Below the pieces are notes generated by a model. The model searched no databases, had not been told where the DNA came from, and saw only the letters and a list, made by a program, of their open reading frames with translations. From positions 3,968,001-4,032,000 of the forward strand of contig JAWKIO010000005.1 in assembly GCA_041394265.1 (NCBI GenBank): a stretch of 64,000 nt of DNA. Reading direction: 5' to 3'. This DNA comes from Acidimicrobiales bacterium. Its GTDB lineage: Bacteria; Actinomycetota; Acidimicrobiia; Acidimicrobiales; SZUA-35. A program made the position numbers and the translations under genes. The first letter of the stretch is position 1; every line of letters starts with the position of its first letter. Positions 50,893-59,760 of the stretch are shown here, in pieces.

Positions 50893-51840
50893 TCAACGTG
50901 ACGACGTCGCCGTCCCCTGCGTGGCAGGAGTGCTGATGCGGGTGGGCAGTCGGATCACGGCGGTCACCGATCCGAGCAGCACGATGCCGCCGACGACTTG
51001 CATCAGCGTCACCGGTTCGTCGTGGATCGGCCAGGCGAGGCCGACGGCCACCAGGTGCATGGCGAGCAGATAGAGCGACGAGCGAGCCGCCTCGAGGTAG
51101 GCATGGAGCCAACTCATCGCCACGTGGCCCGTGACGCCGGTGAGATACGCAATGATCACGATCCACAGCCAGTCCATTCCGCCGAACTGACGGAGCTCGT
51201 CCCCTCGGACGAGGAACAGCGACGGCGGGATGGCGGCGACGAATGCCCACAGGTTGATGCCCGCCATCCATTGGATCGGATCGACATCGGACCCGGACCG
51301 GGCAACGCGAGTGAGCACGAAGTACACCGAGAAGGTGAGGAGAGCGGTGACAGCGAGCAGGATGCCGAGCGGTGATGCTCGCACACCTGCACCGGCCCCG
51401 AGGATGACGATGGCCGCACCGAGGATCCCGACGGCGCTCCAGGCCACGTGGCGAGCCGACGGCCACTCGCCGAACAGCGGCCCGGCAATGATCAGGAGGA
51501 GTGCCGGCTGGATGGCGACGGTGGTGGACAACACGGCCACCGACGCCTCTTGGAGTGTGGCGAAGACGAAGACCAGATTGGTGCCGAAGGCGAGCCCCGG
51601 CAGCATCGTCGAGCGCAGGAGCGACCACGAGATGCGCTGTCCGCGCAGCAGCACGATGGCGAAGAGCAGCGGGAACGAGATGCCGAAGCGCACCATGGTG
51701 CCGACGAGCGGTGGCGCCGTGACGAGCTTCGTGATGGGCGGGCCGATACCCCACAGCACCACCACGAAGGCCATGGCGATCAAGGGATCGACGAACGGTG
51801 CCGGTGCGACGGCCGACTGACGGGTGCTGGTGGTGGCCAC
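50893..51840 (-). CDS. EamA/DMT-family transporter
   Basis: A 315-residue protein with ten hydrophobic helices in two EamA repeats (first near FVVVLWGIGPPITKLVTAPP, second near LLAVTALLTFSVYFVLTRVA). RFGISFPLLFAIVLLRG and AMSWLHAYLEAARSSLYLLA are the conserved inter-helix features. The family exports metabolites or amino acids. The start is GTG 51840 with a GAGAGG upstream. It follows the CHAT protein gene by 87 bp on the same strand and may be co-transcribed with it. Confidence 0.88.
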   Translation of the reverse strand: MATTSTRQSAVAPAPFVDPLIAMAFVVVLWGIGPPITKLVTAPPLVGTMVRFGISFPLLFAIVLLRGQRISWSLLRSTMLPGLAFGTNLVFVFATLQEASVAVLSTTVAIQPALLLIIAGPLFGEWPSARHVAWSAVGILGAAIVILGAGAGVRASPLGILLAVTALLTFSVYFVLTRVARSGSDVDPIQWMAGINLWAFVAAIPPSLFLVRGDELRQFGGMDWLWIVIIAYLTGVTGHVAMSWLHAYLEAARSSLYLLAMHLVAVGLAWPIHDEPVTLMQVVGGIVLLGSVTAVIRLPTRISTPATQGTATSSR

Positions 51841-51927
51841 CGGGGCATCCTCTCACCCTGTGGCGCTTCGTTCGAACCGGCGGCGGATTGCCCGGTGGGC
51901 CTGCCGGCCGAGGATGGTCGACGACCG

Positions 51928-54531
51928 CTACGGCCTGCGGGCAACGAGCGGTCCGGATTGCATCGACATCACGGACTGCGCGGTCAGGTCACGCTTGTGG
52001 TCCCCATTCGGCACGAGCGCGAGTGCTTCGGCGGGCGGCATGCCGTCGGCCAACGACCGGTGAAGATCCGGCATGATCAGCGACGTCAGCGTGTTGTCGA
52101 TCCACAGCGGGGACCCGATGACAGCAAGAGAGCCAAGGCGCAGCAGCACTCCGGGGAGGCCATAGGCCGAGCCATTTCCGGTGGCACACGACGCGCCGAG
52201 GCCACAGGCGGCCAGCACGACGACGGCCGGCGCCTGGTCGATCGTCTCGAGGTCGTAGGCGGTGAGCGGTCCATCCTGGAGCTGGACACTCGTGAGGAGT
52301 GGGTCATTGGGGTGCGGAAGCCCGTGTCCCACCAGATGGACGAGGTCGGAGTGCTCGAACGCCTCGAGCGCTTGTTGCACGGTGGCGTCGCGAAGCACTC
52401 GTGCGTTGGGGTGGATGGCGGCGATCGCCTCGGCCTCCTCGGTCGCCGGATGGCCGAGGTCGGGTCCGATGATGATCGAGACCCGGTCGAGCGGCGGCAT
52501 CGAAACCGGCTCGTTGCGGTAGGGAACACCGGGATTGACCCAGCTACGTGCAAAGCGTTCGGGATCGAGCAGTCGCCACGGCACGTCGGTGAGGAACCGC
52601 TGGAGTCGCATGTTCAGATCGTTGTGCTCGTTGTGCTCGTTGGGAAGGCCAGTGAGCAGGAGATCGTGGAGGGCAGAACCGGCAACACGCACCGCATCGA
52701 CCTCGACCCGAGGTCGGAGGCCGTTCACTGCAAGGTCGAATGTGAAACGGAATCGGCGAATGGCCTGGTCGATCTGGGCGAGGGGCCCGACGAGTTCGAG
52801 CTGATCGAGCTCACCGTCGCTGTAGCACCGCCACACCTGCTCGGACGCAACGAGGAAGCAGACGGAGGGGGAGTTCGGTGACGCGGTCGTCAGCCAATCA
52901 TCGTGTGGCGTTGGTGGCGACGGTGACGCTTCGGCGCGGCGCGAGAGGAACCGAATTCGCTGTTCGAGCGCAGCGAACTCGTTGGCCTCCACCTCGCCAG
53001 GCGAGCCCGCTGCTGCGACCTCGCCGGGCGCTGTTCGTAGGTCGATCGTGGGGCGATGCGCCTCACGGAGCGCCTCGAGTTGGTGAAGGAACTCCGAGTC
53101 ACGCGCGGTCGCAACACTGTCGTGATGGACGCGGGCGGCGACGGCGTCGAACAGTCGGAACGCCGCTCTCGGGTGGTCGTGGCGCCCCAGCGCAAGCGCG
53201 ATGTGCTCGATGCCGCCGAGATCGAGGAAGATCTTCGAACGCATCTCGATGGATCCGATGCCGTGGCACATGGCCTCGCCGGCGTCGAGGAGGTCGGCGA
53301 TGAGTCGATGCGCCCGCTCGACCTTGCCGGAGATGAGATGGAGCTGCACGGCAGCGGACAGGCCGAGTACTCGCTGTCGGAGGCTGTCGGCATGGATCGC
53401 CGGTGCAATCGCTCGGAAGTATGGGACGGTGTCACGAGAATCCTCGCAACGATTGATCGTGAGGTAGAGCGCCTCGACCAACGAGGTGTCGACGAGGATC
53501 GCGTCGATTGGGAACACCGGCGGTTGGGTCGGATCCAGCGCCTGCAGGAGTCGTTCGGTTCGCTCGGCGCTGCGGGTGCGTCCTTCCTCCTCGAAGAGTT
53601 CCAGGGCAGCGGTGATGTCGCGCAGCGCCGGAACGAGCTGGCGGGCTGCGATGGCCACCCGCGCCCGGAGTACGAGCGCCTCGCCGCGGGCGTGGATTCC
53701 GTGGGTCGCCTCGGTCAGCTCGATGGCCTCGGCTGCCGAATGTTCCGCCTCGTCGATGAGGCGGCAGCTGAGCAACGCTTCAGTCCGGGCGACGGCGATT
53801 CGTGCCGCTTCCCACGGCTGGTCGTCACCGAGATCGGCGGTGTGTTCGATGCGCTGGAGCGCTTCGGCGATCTCGCCCTTGGCGGCGAGCACGCGTGCGA
53901 GGAGCCGACTCGCCTCGAGTCGAATCCGCCGGCTCGTCGGCTGGGCAAGCAGAACGAGGCGGCACTGGATCTCGGCATCGTTCATGCAGTTGGTGTCGAG
54001 GAGGTCGGCGGCGTAGCCACACCGAGCCTCGAGCTCGCCGCGTTCGTCGCCCAGCGCCGATGCTCGGTCGATGGCTCGGCGCCATCGGGTGATGGCGAGC
54101 ACATGGCGTTCACGCTTGCTGGCGAGATTCGCCTGCTCGATGAGGACCTCGACCGTGGTGGTGTCGGCGTCGGGCTGTTCGATGGTGGTCAACAGCCGCT
54201 CGGCGTCGTCGAGTCGGCCGGTCGAGGCGAGGAGGTTCACCAATCGCAAGCGGGCGAAGGTGGCGATCGCAGGATCAGCGTTGCGCTGCTCGATGCTCGA
54301 CTCCAGGAGGAGCTCGGCCTCGGCGAGGTTGCCGGCCTCGCGCTGCTCGAGGGCGATCACGACCTGCGCTGCCGCGAGCTCGCTGGGGTCGTCGGTGGTG
54401 GCGAGCGTGTATTCGGCGAGGTCGGTGGTGCCCGAGCGATCCACGGCGCGCCGACGTTCGGCGAGGTCGAACAGCGCCTCATAGGTTGATCGTTCGCTCA
54501 CCGGCGAAGCCGGTTGCGGCTCGTCTGCCAC
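51928..54531 (-). CDS. TPR-CHAT caspase-like protease protein
   Basis: An 867-residue protein. Residues about 40-430 are helical repeats of TPR type (LEQREAGNLAEAELLLESS, LASTGRLDDAERLLTTIEQ, LAAKGEIAEALQRIEHTA). A linker follows, and the C-terminal 250 residues form a CHAT domain with LVHLVGHGLPHPNDPLL (His 736) and VVVLAACGLGAS (Cys 776). Both catalytic residues are present, so proteolysis is plausible. Bacterial TPR-CHAT proteins include Craspase (Csx29) and gasdermin-activating proteases; no partner of those kinds is nearby. AAGGA precedes GTG 54531. Role unknown. Confidence 0.88.
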   Translation of the reverse strand: MADEPQPASPVSERSTYEALFDLAERRRAVDRSGTTDLAEYTLATTDDPSELAAAQVVIALEQREAGNLAEAELLLESSIEQRNADPAIATFARLRLVNLLASTGRLDDAERLLTTIEQPDADTTTVEVLIEQANLASKRERHVLAITRWRRAIDRASALGDERGELEARCGYAADLLDTNCMNDAEIQCRLVLLAQPTSRRIRLEASRLLARVLAAKGEIAEALQRIEHTADLGDDQPWEAARIAVARTEALLSCRLIDEAEHSAAEAIELTEATHGIHARGEALVLRARVAIAARQLVPALRDITAALELFEEEGRTRSAERTERLLQALDPTQPPVFPIDAILVDTSLVEALYLTINRCEDSRDTVPYFRAIAPAIHADSLRQRVLGLSAAVQLHLISGKVERAHRLIADLLDAGEAMCHGIGSIEMRSKIFLDLGGIEHIALALGRHDHPRAAFRLFDAVAARVHHDSVATARDSEFLHQLEALREAHRPTIDLRTAPGEVAAAGSPGEVEANEFAALEQRIRFLSRRAEASPSPPTPHDDWLTTASPNSPSVCFLVASEQVWRCYSDGELDQLELVGPLAQIDQAIRRFRFTFDLAVNGLRPRVEVDAVRVAGSALHDLLLTGLPNEHNEHNDLNMRLQRFLTDVPWRLLDPERFARSWVNPGVPYRNEPVSMPPLDRVSIIIGPDLGHPATEEAEAIAAIHPNARVLRDATVQQALEAFEHSDLVHLVGHGLPHPNDPLLTSVQLQDGPLTAYDLETIDQAPAVVVLAACGLGASCATGNGSAYGLPGVLLRLGSLAVIGSPLWIDNTLTSLIMPDLHRSLADGMPPAEALALVPNGDHKRDLTAQSVMSMQSGPLVARRP

Positions 54532-54741
54532 TGATTGTCCTTGCTGACCGGAGTTGATCCGGATCGTCGCTCGCCCTGCGTGCGACGTGATGCCGCGGCC
54601 GCTGCGGTCCGCAGCACTGCCAGATGCGAGCATGCCACAGCCGAGCGGCCGAACCTCGCATCGGGCGCTGGTCGTTCGCCACCTCGTCGAGGCGCTGCTA
54701 GGAACTGCTCCAGGCACTCGGCACGAAGAGGGGACGAAGCG

Positions 54742-55443
54742 ATGCAACTGGCAGGAACCAAGGCAGTGGTGTTCGGAGGCACGTCGGGCATCGGGCTCGC
54801 GACGGTCGAGCAGTTGGCTGCGCGTGGTGCACAGGTGGTTGCGATCAGCCGCCATCCGGAGCGGGCAACGCTCCCCGACGGTGTCGAGACTCGATCATGT
54901 GACGTGCTCGACGAAGCGGCTGTCGCCGCCGTTCTCGAGGAGTGTGGGCCCTACGACTCGCTCGTCAGCGCTGCCACGGGAGGGGAGCGAGCGATGGGCC
55001 CGTTCCTCGAGATGGACCCTGCGGGCTTTCGTAAGTCCTTCGACAAGGTGTGGGGCTACGCAAATGTGGTGCGGTTCGGAGCGAAGCATCTCCGCGAGAG
55101 CGGCTCGATCGTCCTGGTCAGCGGGACACCGGCCCGGCGCATCAAGCCGGGTCTGGTCGCGCTGGGTGCTGCGGGTGCCGCCGTCGAATCGCTCGCTCGG
55201 TCGGTGGCGCCAGAGCTCGTCCCCCGTCGCATCAACGTGGTGGCACCGGGCACGATCGACACGCCCATCAACCCGCTCGAGGGCGACGCTCGAGCGGAAG
55301 CGTTCCGTCGGGCCACCGCCTCGCACCTGATTCCCCGGGCGGGGACGGCCGACGAGGTCGCCGCCGCCATTCTGTTCTGCCTCGAGAACGATTTCGTGAC
55401 CGGTACCACGGTCGACGTCGACGGAGGTTGGCTGCTGGCGTGA
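54742..55443 (+). CDS. SDR-fold protein lacking the YxxxK pair
   Basis: A 233-residue Rossmann protein of the short-chain dehydrogenase family. VFGGTSGIGLATVEQLAARG is the cofactor loop, NVVAPGTIDTPINPLEG and FVTGTTVDVDGGWLLA are typical C-terminal motifs. In the position of the catalytic YxxxK it reads ALGAAGAAVESLARSVA, so Tyr and Lys are replaced; Ser is present (LVSGTPARR). It may be a non-catalytic or altered member. GAGGGG precedes ATG 54742. It is divergent from the CHAT gene (210 bp). Confidence 0.85.
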   Translation: MQLAGTKAVVFGGTSGIGLATVEQLAARGAQVVAISRHPERATLPDGVETRSCDVLDEAAVAAVLEECGPYDSLVSAATGGERAMGPFLEMDPAGFRKSFDKVWGYANVVRFGAKHLRESGSIVLVSGTPARRIKPGLVALGAAGAAVESLARSVAPELVPRRINVVAPGTIDTPINPLEGDARAEAFRRATASHLIPRAGTADEVAAAILFCLENDFVTGTTVDVDGGWLLA

Positions 55444-55526
55444 CCGTTCTGTGCGTCAAACCCACCGCCAGACCCCGTTCTGTGCGTCAAACTTCCCGCC
55501 AGCGAGAACTCTGACGCACAGAACGG
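55444..55526. repeat. two direct and one inverted copy of a 15-18-bp unit
   Basis: CCGTTCTGTGCGTCAAAC occurs at 55444-55461 and 55475-55492, and its complement TGACGCACAGAACGG at 55512-55526. Either direct copy can pair with the inverted one, giving alternative hairpins between convergent genes (SDR and TauE). Most likely a bidirectional terminator or a mobile palindromic element. Confidence 0.75.
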
Positions 55527-55587
55527 GAGGGGTGGACTGGAGGGCCGACGGTTGGTGGGCCTCGGCCTGGACTCGGTCAGGAACGGG

Positions 55588-56445
55588 TCACGAGAGGACG
55601 GCGCCGCCGGCGGTGTAGACCGCCACCAGGGCGAGCATGATGGCAAAGCTCTTGGTGAGGCGGGCTGCGTCGATCTTGTTGGCGAGGCGAGAACCGACGA
55701 GCACGCCGAAGGTGACGGTGGCCAGGAACGGCAGCACGAGTCCCCAGTCGAAGTCGAGATGCCCCGACCGGAGCGCCAGGGCGATGGCCGTGTTGATCGA
55801 GATCACCACCAACGACGTGCCGATGGCGTCCTTGGTGGAGAAGCCGAGGAGGAGGGTCAGCGCCGGGACCACGGCGAAGCCGCCGCCCACGCCGAACAGG
55901 CCGGTGAGGAGACCGACACCGCTGGCGGCCGCCACGAGCTTTGCCACCGAACGGGGTGACAGGTCGAGCGCGGGGGTCGAGGTTGGCAGCACCTTGGTCT
56001 GTGTGGCGACCCCTCCGGACGTGCTCGATGACGGTGTCGGGCTGGAGGGAGGTGTCGTCCCCGCTGCGTGGGCGGCCTCGGCCCGTTTGGCGCTGCGGAG
56101 CATGCGGACGGCGACAAAGAGGATGAGCCCCGAGAACGCCAGCAGGAGCGCCTTCTCGGGGAGTGATCGGTTGATGGTGGTGCCGATGCGGGAACCCACG
56201 ATGCCGGCGGCGCCGAATGCCAGGCCGGCTTGGAGCTTGACGTAGCCGTTGCGGTAGTGGCCCCAGGCGCCGATGGCCGAGGCGACGCCGACGACCAGAA
56301 GGGATGCCGAGGTGGCGTCCTTGGTGGCCATGCCGGCGATGAAGACCAGGATCGGTACCGCCAGGGTGGAGCCACCGCCGCCGAGTGCGCCGAGTGACAG
56401 GCCGACGCCGAGGCCGAGGACGATGGCGATGATCTCGCCGATCAT
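55588..56445 (-). CDS. TauE/SafE-family sulfite/sulfur exporter
   Basis: A 285-residue membrane protein with about eight helices in two repeats, each opened by a Gly-rich motif: GLSLGALGGGGSTLAVP and GLLTGLFGVGGGFAVVP. A charged cytoplasmic loop of about 50 residues (TTPPSSPTPSSSTSGG) separates them. The family exports sulfite, sulfoacetate or related anions. ATG 56445 overlaps the stop of a 14-codon leader ORF (ATGA). It is divergent from sulfide:quinone oxidoreductase, which supports a role in removing sulfur oxyanions formed from sulfide. Confidence 0.9.
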   Translation of the reverse strand: MIGEIIAIVLGLGVGLSLGALGGGGSTLAVPILVFIAGMATKDATSASLLVVGVASAIGAWGHYRNGYVKLQAGLAFGAAGIVGSRIGTTINRSLPEKALLLAFSGLILFVAVRMLRSAKRAEAAHAAGTTPPSSPTPSSSTSGGVATQTKVLPTSTPALDLSPRSVAKLVAAASGVGLLTGLFGVGGGFAVVPALTLLLGFSTKDAIGTSLVVISINTAIALALRSGHLDFDWGLVLPFLATVTFGVLVGSRLANKIDAARLTKSFAIMLALVAVYTAGGAVLS

Positions 56446-56486
56446 GAGGCGCTGCCGAGAGTGGCGATCGAGCTGTGGTGGCGCAT
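56442..56486 (-). CDS. 14-residue leader peptide upstream of tauE/safE
   Basis: ATG 56486 with a strong GGAGGGG 2 nt upstream encodes MRHHSSIATLGSAS and ends at TGA 56444-56442, sharing ATGA with the exporter start. The exporter has no ribosome site of its own, so it depends on re-initiation after this peptide. Translation-coupled leader peptides are known in front of actinobacterial sulfur genes, though usually with Cys codons, which are absent here. Confidence 0.6.
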   Translation of the reverse strand: MRHHSSIATLGSAS

Positions 56487-56531
56487 GGCCCCTCCTTTGT
56501 ACGGACTTTTGAGAGAATAGCAGACAATTGC

Positions 56532-56560
56532 TTGACTGGCAGTCCGAATGACCGTACTTT
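56532..56560 (+). promoter_or_regulatory. promoter of sulfide:quinone oxidoreductase
   Basis: -35 TTGACT (56532-56537), 17-bp spacer, -10 TACTTT (56555-56560), followed by a leader of about 60 nt with CGAGGAGAC before ATG 56627. GTACGG on the left (about 56502) and CCGTAC (56552-56557), with CGGACT/AGTCCG inside, form dyads that cover both divergent promoters, a likely repressor site. Confidence 0.5.
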
Positions 56561-56626
56561 TCCTGAGCCCGCACGTTTGTGCCTCCGGTCACATATCGGG
56601 CGACAACGAACGAGGAGACAATTTTC

Positions 56627-57829
56627 ATGGCCACGACAGCACACCACCGAGTCGTCATCATCGGCGGCGGCGCCGCCGGCATCTCGGTCGCCGCCCGACT
56701 CAAGCGTGAGATCGACGACATCGCCATCATCGAACCGTCCGACAAACACCACTACCAGCCCATGTGGACCTTGGTCGGCGGAGGCGTCGCCAAGCGAGAG
56801 GACACAGAGCGCGACGAGGCCTCGGTCATCCCGAAGGGGGTGAAGTGGATCAAGGACGCCGCTAGTGCCTTCGATCCCGACAACAACACCGTCGAGACGG
56901 CGAGCGGCAAGACGTACAGCTACGACGCGCTGGTGGTCTGTCCCGGGATCCAGCTCGACTGGGACAAGATTCCTGGTGTGACCGACACGATCGGCCGCAA
57001 CGGTGTGTCATCGAACTACACGTTCGATCTCGCCCCGAAGACGTGGGAGTTCATTCGCAACACCACCTCGGGAACGGCGGTGTTCACCATGCCGAGCGGG
57101 CCGATCAAGTGCGCTGGTGCGCCACAGAAGATCGCCTACCTCGCCTGTGACTACTGGCGGCAACAGGGAGTGCTCGACAACATCGACGTGCACCTGATCC
57201 TTCCGACGCCACGCACCTTCGGCGTTCCCCAGTTCGCCGACGCACTCGACAAGGTGGTCGAGGACTACGGCATCAACCTTCACCTGCTCGCCGAACTCGA
57301 GTCGGTCGAGGTCGACGCACGCAAGGCCGTGTTCAAGTCGATGGAGCCCGACGGCCCCGGCTTCACCCTTCCGTACGACATGATGCACGTCGTGCCGCAT
57401 CAGTCGGCACCGGACTGGGTCAAGCACAGCCCGCTCGCAAACGACACTCCTGCGGGCTACGTCGATGTCGACAAGCACACGCTGCAGCACGTTCGCTACC
57501 CGAACATCTTCGCTCTCGGCGACGCCGGCTCGACGCCCAACTCCAAGACGGGGGCCGCTGTTCGCAAGCAGGCGCCGGTGGTGGCGGCGAACGTCGTGAA
57601 GCAGCTGGCCGGTCAGGCGCTCGACGGCAAGAAGTACGACGGCTACGCCTCGTGTCCGCTCACCACGTCGCGATCGCGCATGCTCCTCGCCGAGTTCGAC
57701 TACGACCTCCAGCCGGCGCCGTCGTTCCCGATCATCGATCTGCAGAAGCCTCGTCGCGACATGTGGCTCGTCAAGAAGCACGGCCTCCCCATGCTCTACT
57801 GGAACGCGATGCTCAAGGGTCGGGCCTGA
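56627..57829 (+). CDS. sqr: sulfide:quinone oxidoreductase, type II-like
   Basis: A 400-residue FAD enzyme that oxidises sulfide to polysulfide or zero-valent sulfur and reduces the quinone pool. FAD motifs IIGGGAAGISVAARL (11-25) and FALGDAGSTPNSKTGA (295-310). HHYQPMWTLVGGG is the SQR signature, and the two redox Cys lie in GPIKCAGAPQK (Cys 162) and YASCPLTT (Cys 343). The C-terminal membrane-contact region is short. It is divergent from the TauE/SafE gene. Confidence 0.93.
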   Translation: MATTAHHRVVIIGGGAAGISVAARLKREIDDIAIIEPSDKHHYQPMWTLVGGGVAKREDTERDEASVIPKGVKWIKDAASAFDPDNNTVETASGKTYSYDALVVCPGIQLDWDKIPGVTDTIGRNGVSSNYTFDLAPKTWEFIRNTTSGTAVFTMPSGPIKCAGAPQKIAYLACDYWRQQGVLDNIDVHLILPTPRTFGVPQFADALDKVVEDYGINLHLLAELESVEVDARKAVFKSMEPDGPGFTLPYDMMHVVPHQSAPDWVKHSPLANDTPAGYVDVDKHTLQHVRYPNIFALGDAGSTPNSKTGAAVRKQAPVVAANVVKQLAGQALDGKKYDGYASCPLTTSRSRMLLAEFDYDLQPAPSFPIIDLQKPRRDMWLVKKHGLPMLYWNAMLKGRA

Positions 57830-57873
57830 CGCCGATGCTCGAGGGCGGGGCCAGACGGCCCGGTGCTCGATGC

Positions 57874-58389
57874 TCAGTGGCGCCGCGGTCTCGGAATGAA
57901 CCGCGGTGTCACTGCGGCGTACGCCTCGTAGTCGGGATAGTGCTCGGCGAGGCGGTGTTCCTCCCATCGAGCCTTCAGGTGGAAGAACCCCACGGTCACC
58001 GCACCGACCGCCAGGGTGGACACGTTGCCTGATGCAGCGACCAGCCCGGCGACGATGCACAGCACACCGGTGTAGATCGGGTGGCGAACGTATCGATAGA
58101 GGCCGTCGGTGGCGAGCGACCCCCTTTCCCTGGGCACCGGCGTCGGTGTGAGCGACCGGCCGAGGCGGAGCGAGGCCACGACGGTCTCGAGAAGGCCGAC
58201 GCCGACCAACACGGTCCCCGCCGTCCGGAGCCACGACGGCGTCGGCCAGTGATCCGACGAAGGCAAGACGACCAACGCCACCAGGAGGATGGCCTGGATT
58301 GCAACGAAGGCCCAGCCGAGGATCGTGGCTCCCGTGGGGCCGCCCGATTGCGGTGTCGAGCGGTTGCTCGCTTGGTTCATCTCAGTCAT
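57874..58389 (-). CDS. isoprenylcysteine carboxyl methyltransferase-like (ICMT/PEMT) membrane protein
   Basis: A 171-residue membrane protein with four or five helices. GLYRYVRHPIYTGVLCIVAG is the RHPxY SAM-binding motif, and EEHRLAEHYPDYEAYAAVTPRFIP the conserved C-terminal ExxL..Y..Y motif. It methylates a lipid or small molecule. It overlaps the MFS stop by 8 bases and is transcribed after that gene. Confidence 0.88.
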   Translation of the reverse strand: MTEMNQASNRSTPQSGGPTGATILGWAFVAIQAILLVALVVLPSSDHWPTPSWLRTAGTVLVGVGLLETVVASLRLGRSLTPTPVPRERGSLATDGLYRYVRHPIYTGVLCIVAGLVAASGNVSTLAVGAVTVGFFHLKARWEEHRLAEHYPDYEAYAAVTPRFIPRPRRH

Positions 58390-59704
58390 CCGAATTCGCG
58401 TTCAGCGTCTCGAGCAGTCGAGGTCGGCTGGCCAAGAACAGGGCGAAGATCAGCAGCACGCCTCCCGACATGACGACGGTTGCCTGCGGGCCGATGGTGT
58501 CGGCGAGGATGCCCTGTACCAGCGAACCCAGCGGGAACGACAGGGTGAACCCCATGACCCTCGCCGACATGACCCGCCCTCGCATCGAGTCGGTCACGAT
58601 CATCTGCACGGCGGTGTTGGTGGTGGCAATCACGGCGAGGAACCCGGCGCCGACGAAGAGCAACGAGATGAGTCCGAGGGGCCAGTTCGGGGCCAGGCCG
58701 AAGGAGATCACGGCGATGCCGTAGAGCGGGAGCCCGTAGCGAACGACGTCGGATCTCGACACGCGGGTGTCCCAGGTCGACAGTGCCGGGGCGGCCATGA
58801 CGGCGCCGATGCCCACGGCGGCGGCCAACACGCCGAGCACGTTCGGTCCGGCGCCGTACACCTGCTTCGCGAAGACGACCGTGAACTGGGTGACCGGGTT
58901 GCCGAAGAAGGCGACCAGCATGGCGCACACGATGCTGACGAGGATGCCGGTGCGCTGACGGATGTAGGACAGCGCCGATCGGAACTCCGCGACCACGCTG
59001 GCCTTGGCGCCCGAGGCGAAGTTGGTCTGCGACGGGTGCACCATCAGCAGGGCGCCGATCACCGCCAGGAACGACACGCCGTTCAGGAAGAAGGCCCATG
59101 CCGGCCCAACCGTGGCGAGGAGTAGGCCGGCCAGCGCCGGGCCGATCGCACGTGAAGCGTTGAACTGGGTCGAGTTCAGCGTGATGGCCGACGAGAGGTC
59201 GGACTTGGGGACGAGCGAGGGCACGAAGGCCTGCCAGCTCGGGATCATGATCCCGTTGAACACGCCGGTGAGTGCCGTGATGGCGAGGATCACCCACGGA
59301 TCGCGGACGTCGAGTGCCCACGCCGCCCACAGGAGGAAGGCAGCGACCGCCATCAGGATCTGGGCGGCGATGAGGACCTTCTTCCGATCGAGGCGATCAG
59401 CGAGCGATCCACCGAGCGGCCCGAGCGCGAAGGACGGGATGAACTGGGCGAACCCGGCGAGTCCGACGTAGATCGACTTGTTGGTGATCTCGAACAGGAC
59501 AAACGGCACGGCAAGGTTCTGGAGCCAGCTGCCGGTGTTGGAGGCGACGGCGCCGATGAGGAAGACGCGGAAGTCGCGGTGTCGCAGCGCTCGCATGCCG
59601 TGTTTGAAGCCGCCGGGGTGTGCAGTCGAGGGCCCGGTTCCCTCGGGGCCGCCGGTGTTGCGTATCGGCAGTGGGTCGTCGCTCTCGGTGTGCTGATTGC
59701 TCAC
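58382..59704 (-). CDS. MFS transporter (MFS_3/EntS-like)
   Basis: A 440-residue exporter with 12 helices. ALRHRDFRVFLIGAVASNTG is the MFS_3 start, GGSLADRLDRKKVLIAAQIL motif A, and GRVMSARVMGFTLSFPLGSL the late helix region. N-terminal 38 residues are hydrophilic. Related proteins export siderophores or macrolides; the substrate is unknown. Coupled to the ICMT-like gene and divergent from the FAD oxidase. Confidence 0.88.
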   Translation of the reverse strand: MSNQHTESDDPLPIRNTGGPEGTGPSTAHPGGFKHGMRALRHRDFRVFLIGAVASNTGSWLQNLAVPFVLFEITNKSIYVGLAGFAQFIPSFALGPLGGSLADRLDRKKVLIAAQILMAVAAFLLWAAWALDVRDPWVILAITALTGVFNGIMIPSWQAFVPSLVPKSDLSSAITLNSTQFNASRAIGPALAGLLLATVGPAWAFFLNGVSFLAVIGALLMVHPSQTNFASGAKASVVAEFRSALSYIRQRTGILVSIVCAMLVAFFGNPVTQFTVVFAKQVYGAGPNVLGVLAAAVGIGAVMAAPALSTWDTRVSRSDVVRYGLPLYGIAVISFGLAPNWPLGLISLLFVGAGFLAVIATTNTAVQMIVTDSMRGRVMSARVMGFTLSFPLGSLVQGILADTIGPQATVVMSGGVLLIFALFLASRPRLLETLNANSDD

Positions 59705-59760
59705 GGGCGGATCACGAGGGTGACACTAACGTGGTGAACGAGTCATGGGGGAGCTGAGGA

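Noticed and set aside
51928..54531. Part of a type III-E CRISPR (Craspase) or gasdermin operon
   Set aside because: The TPR-CHAT architecture is similar, but there is no gRAMP, no repeat array and no gasdermin-like membrane protein beside it.
55444..55526. CRISPR array
   Set aside because: Only two direct copies with a 13-bp gap, plus an inverted copy, and no cas genes.
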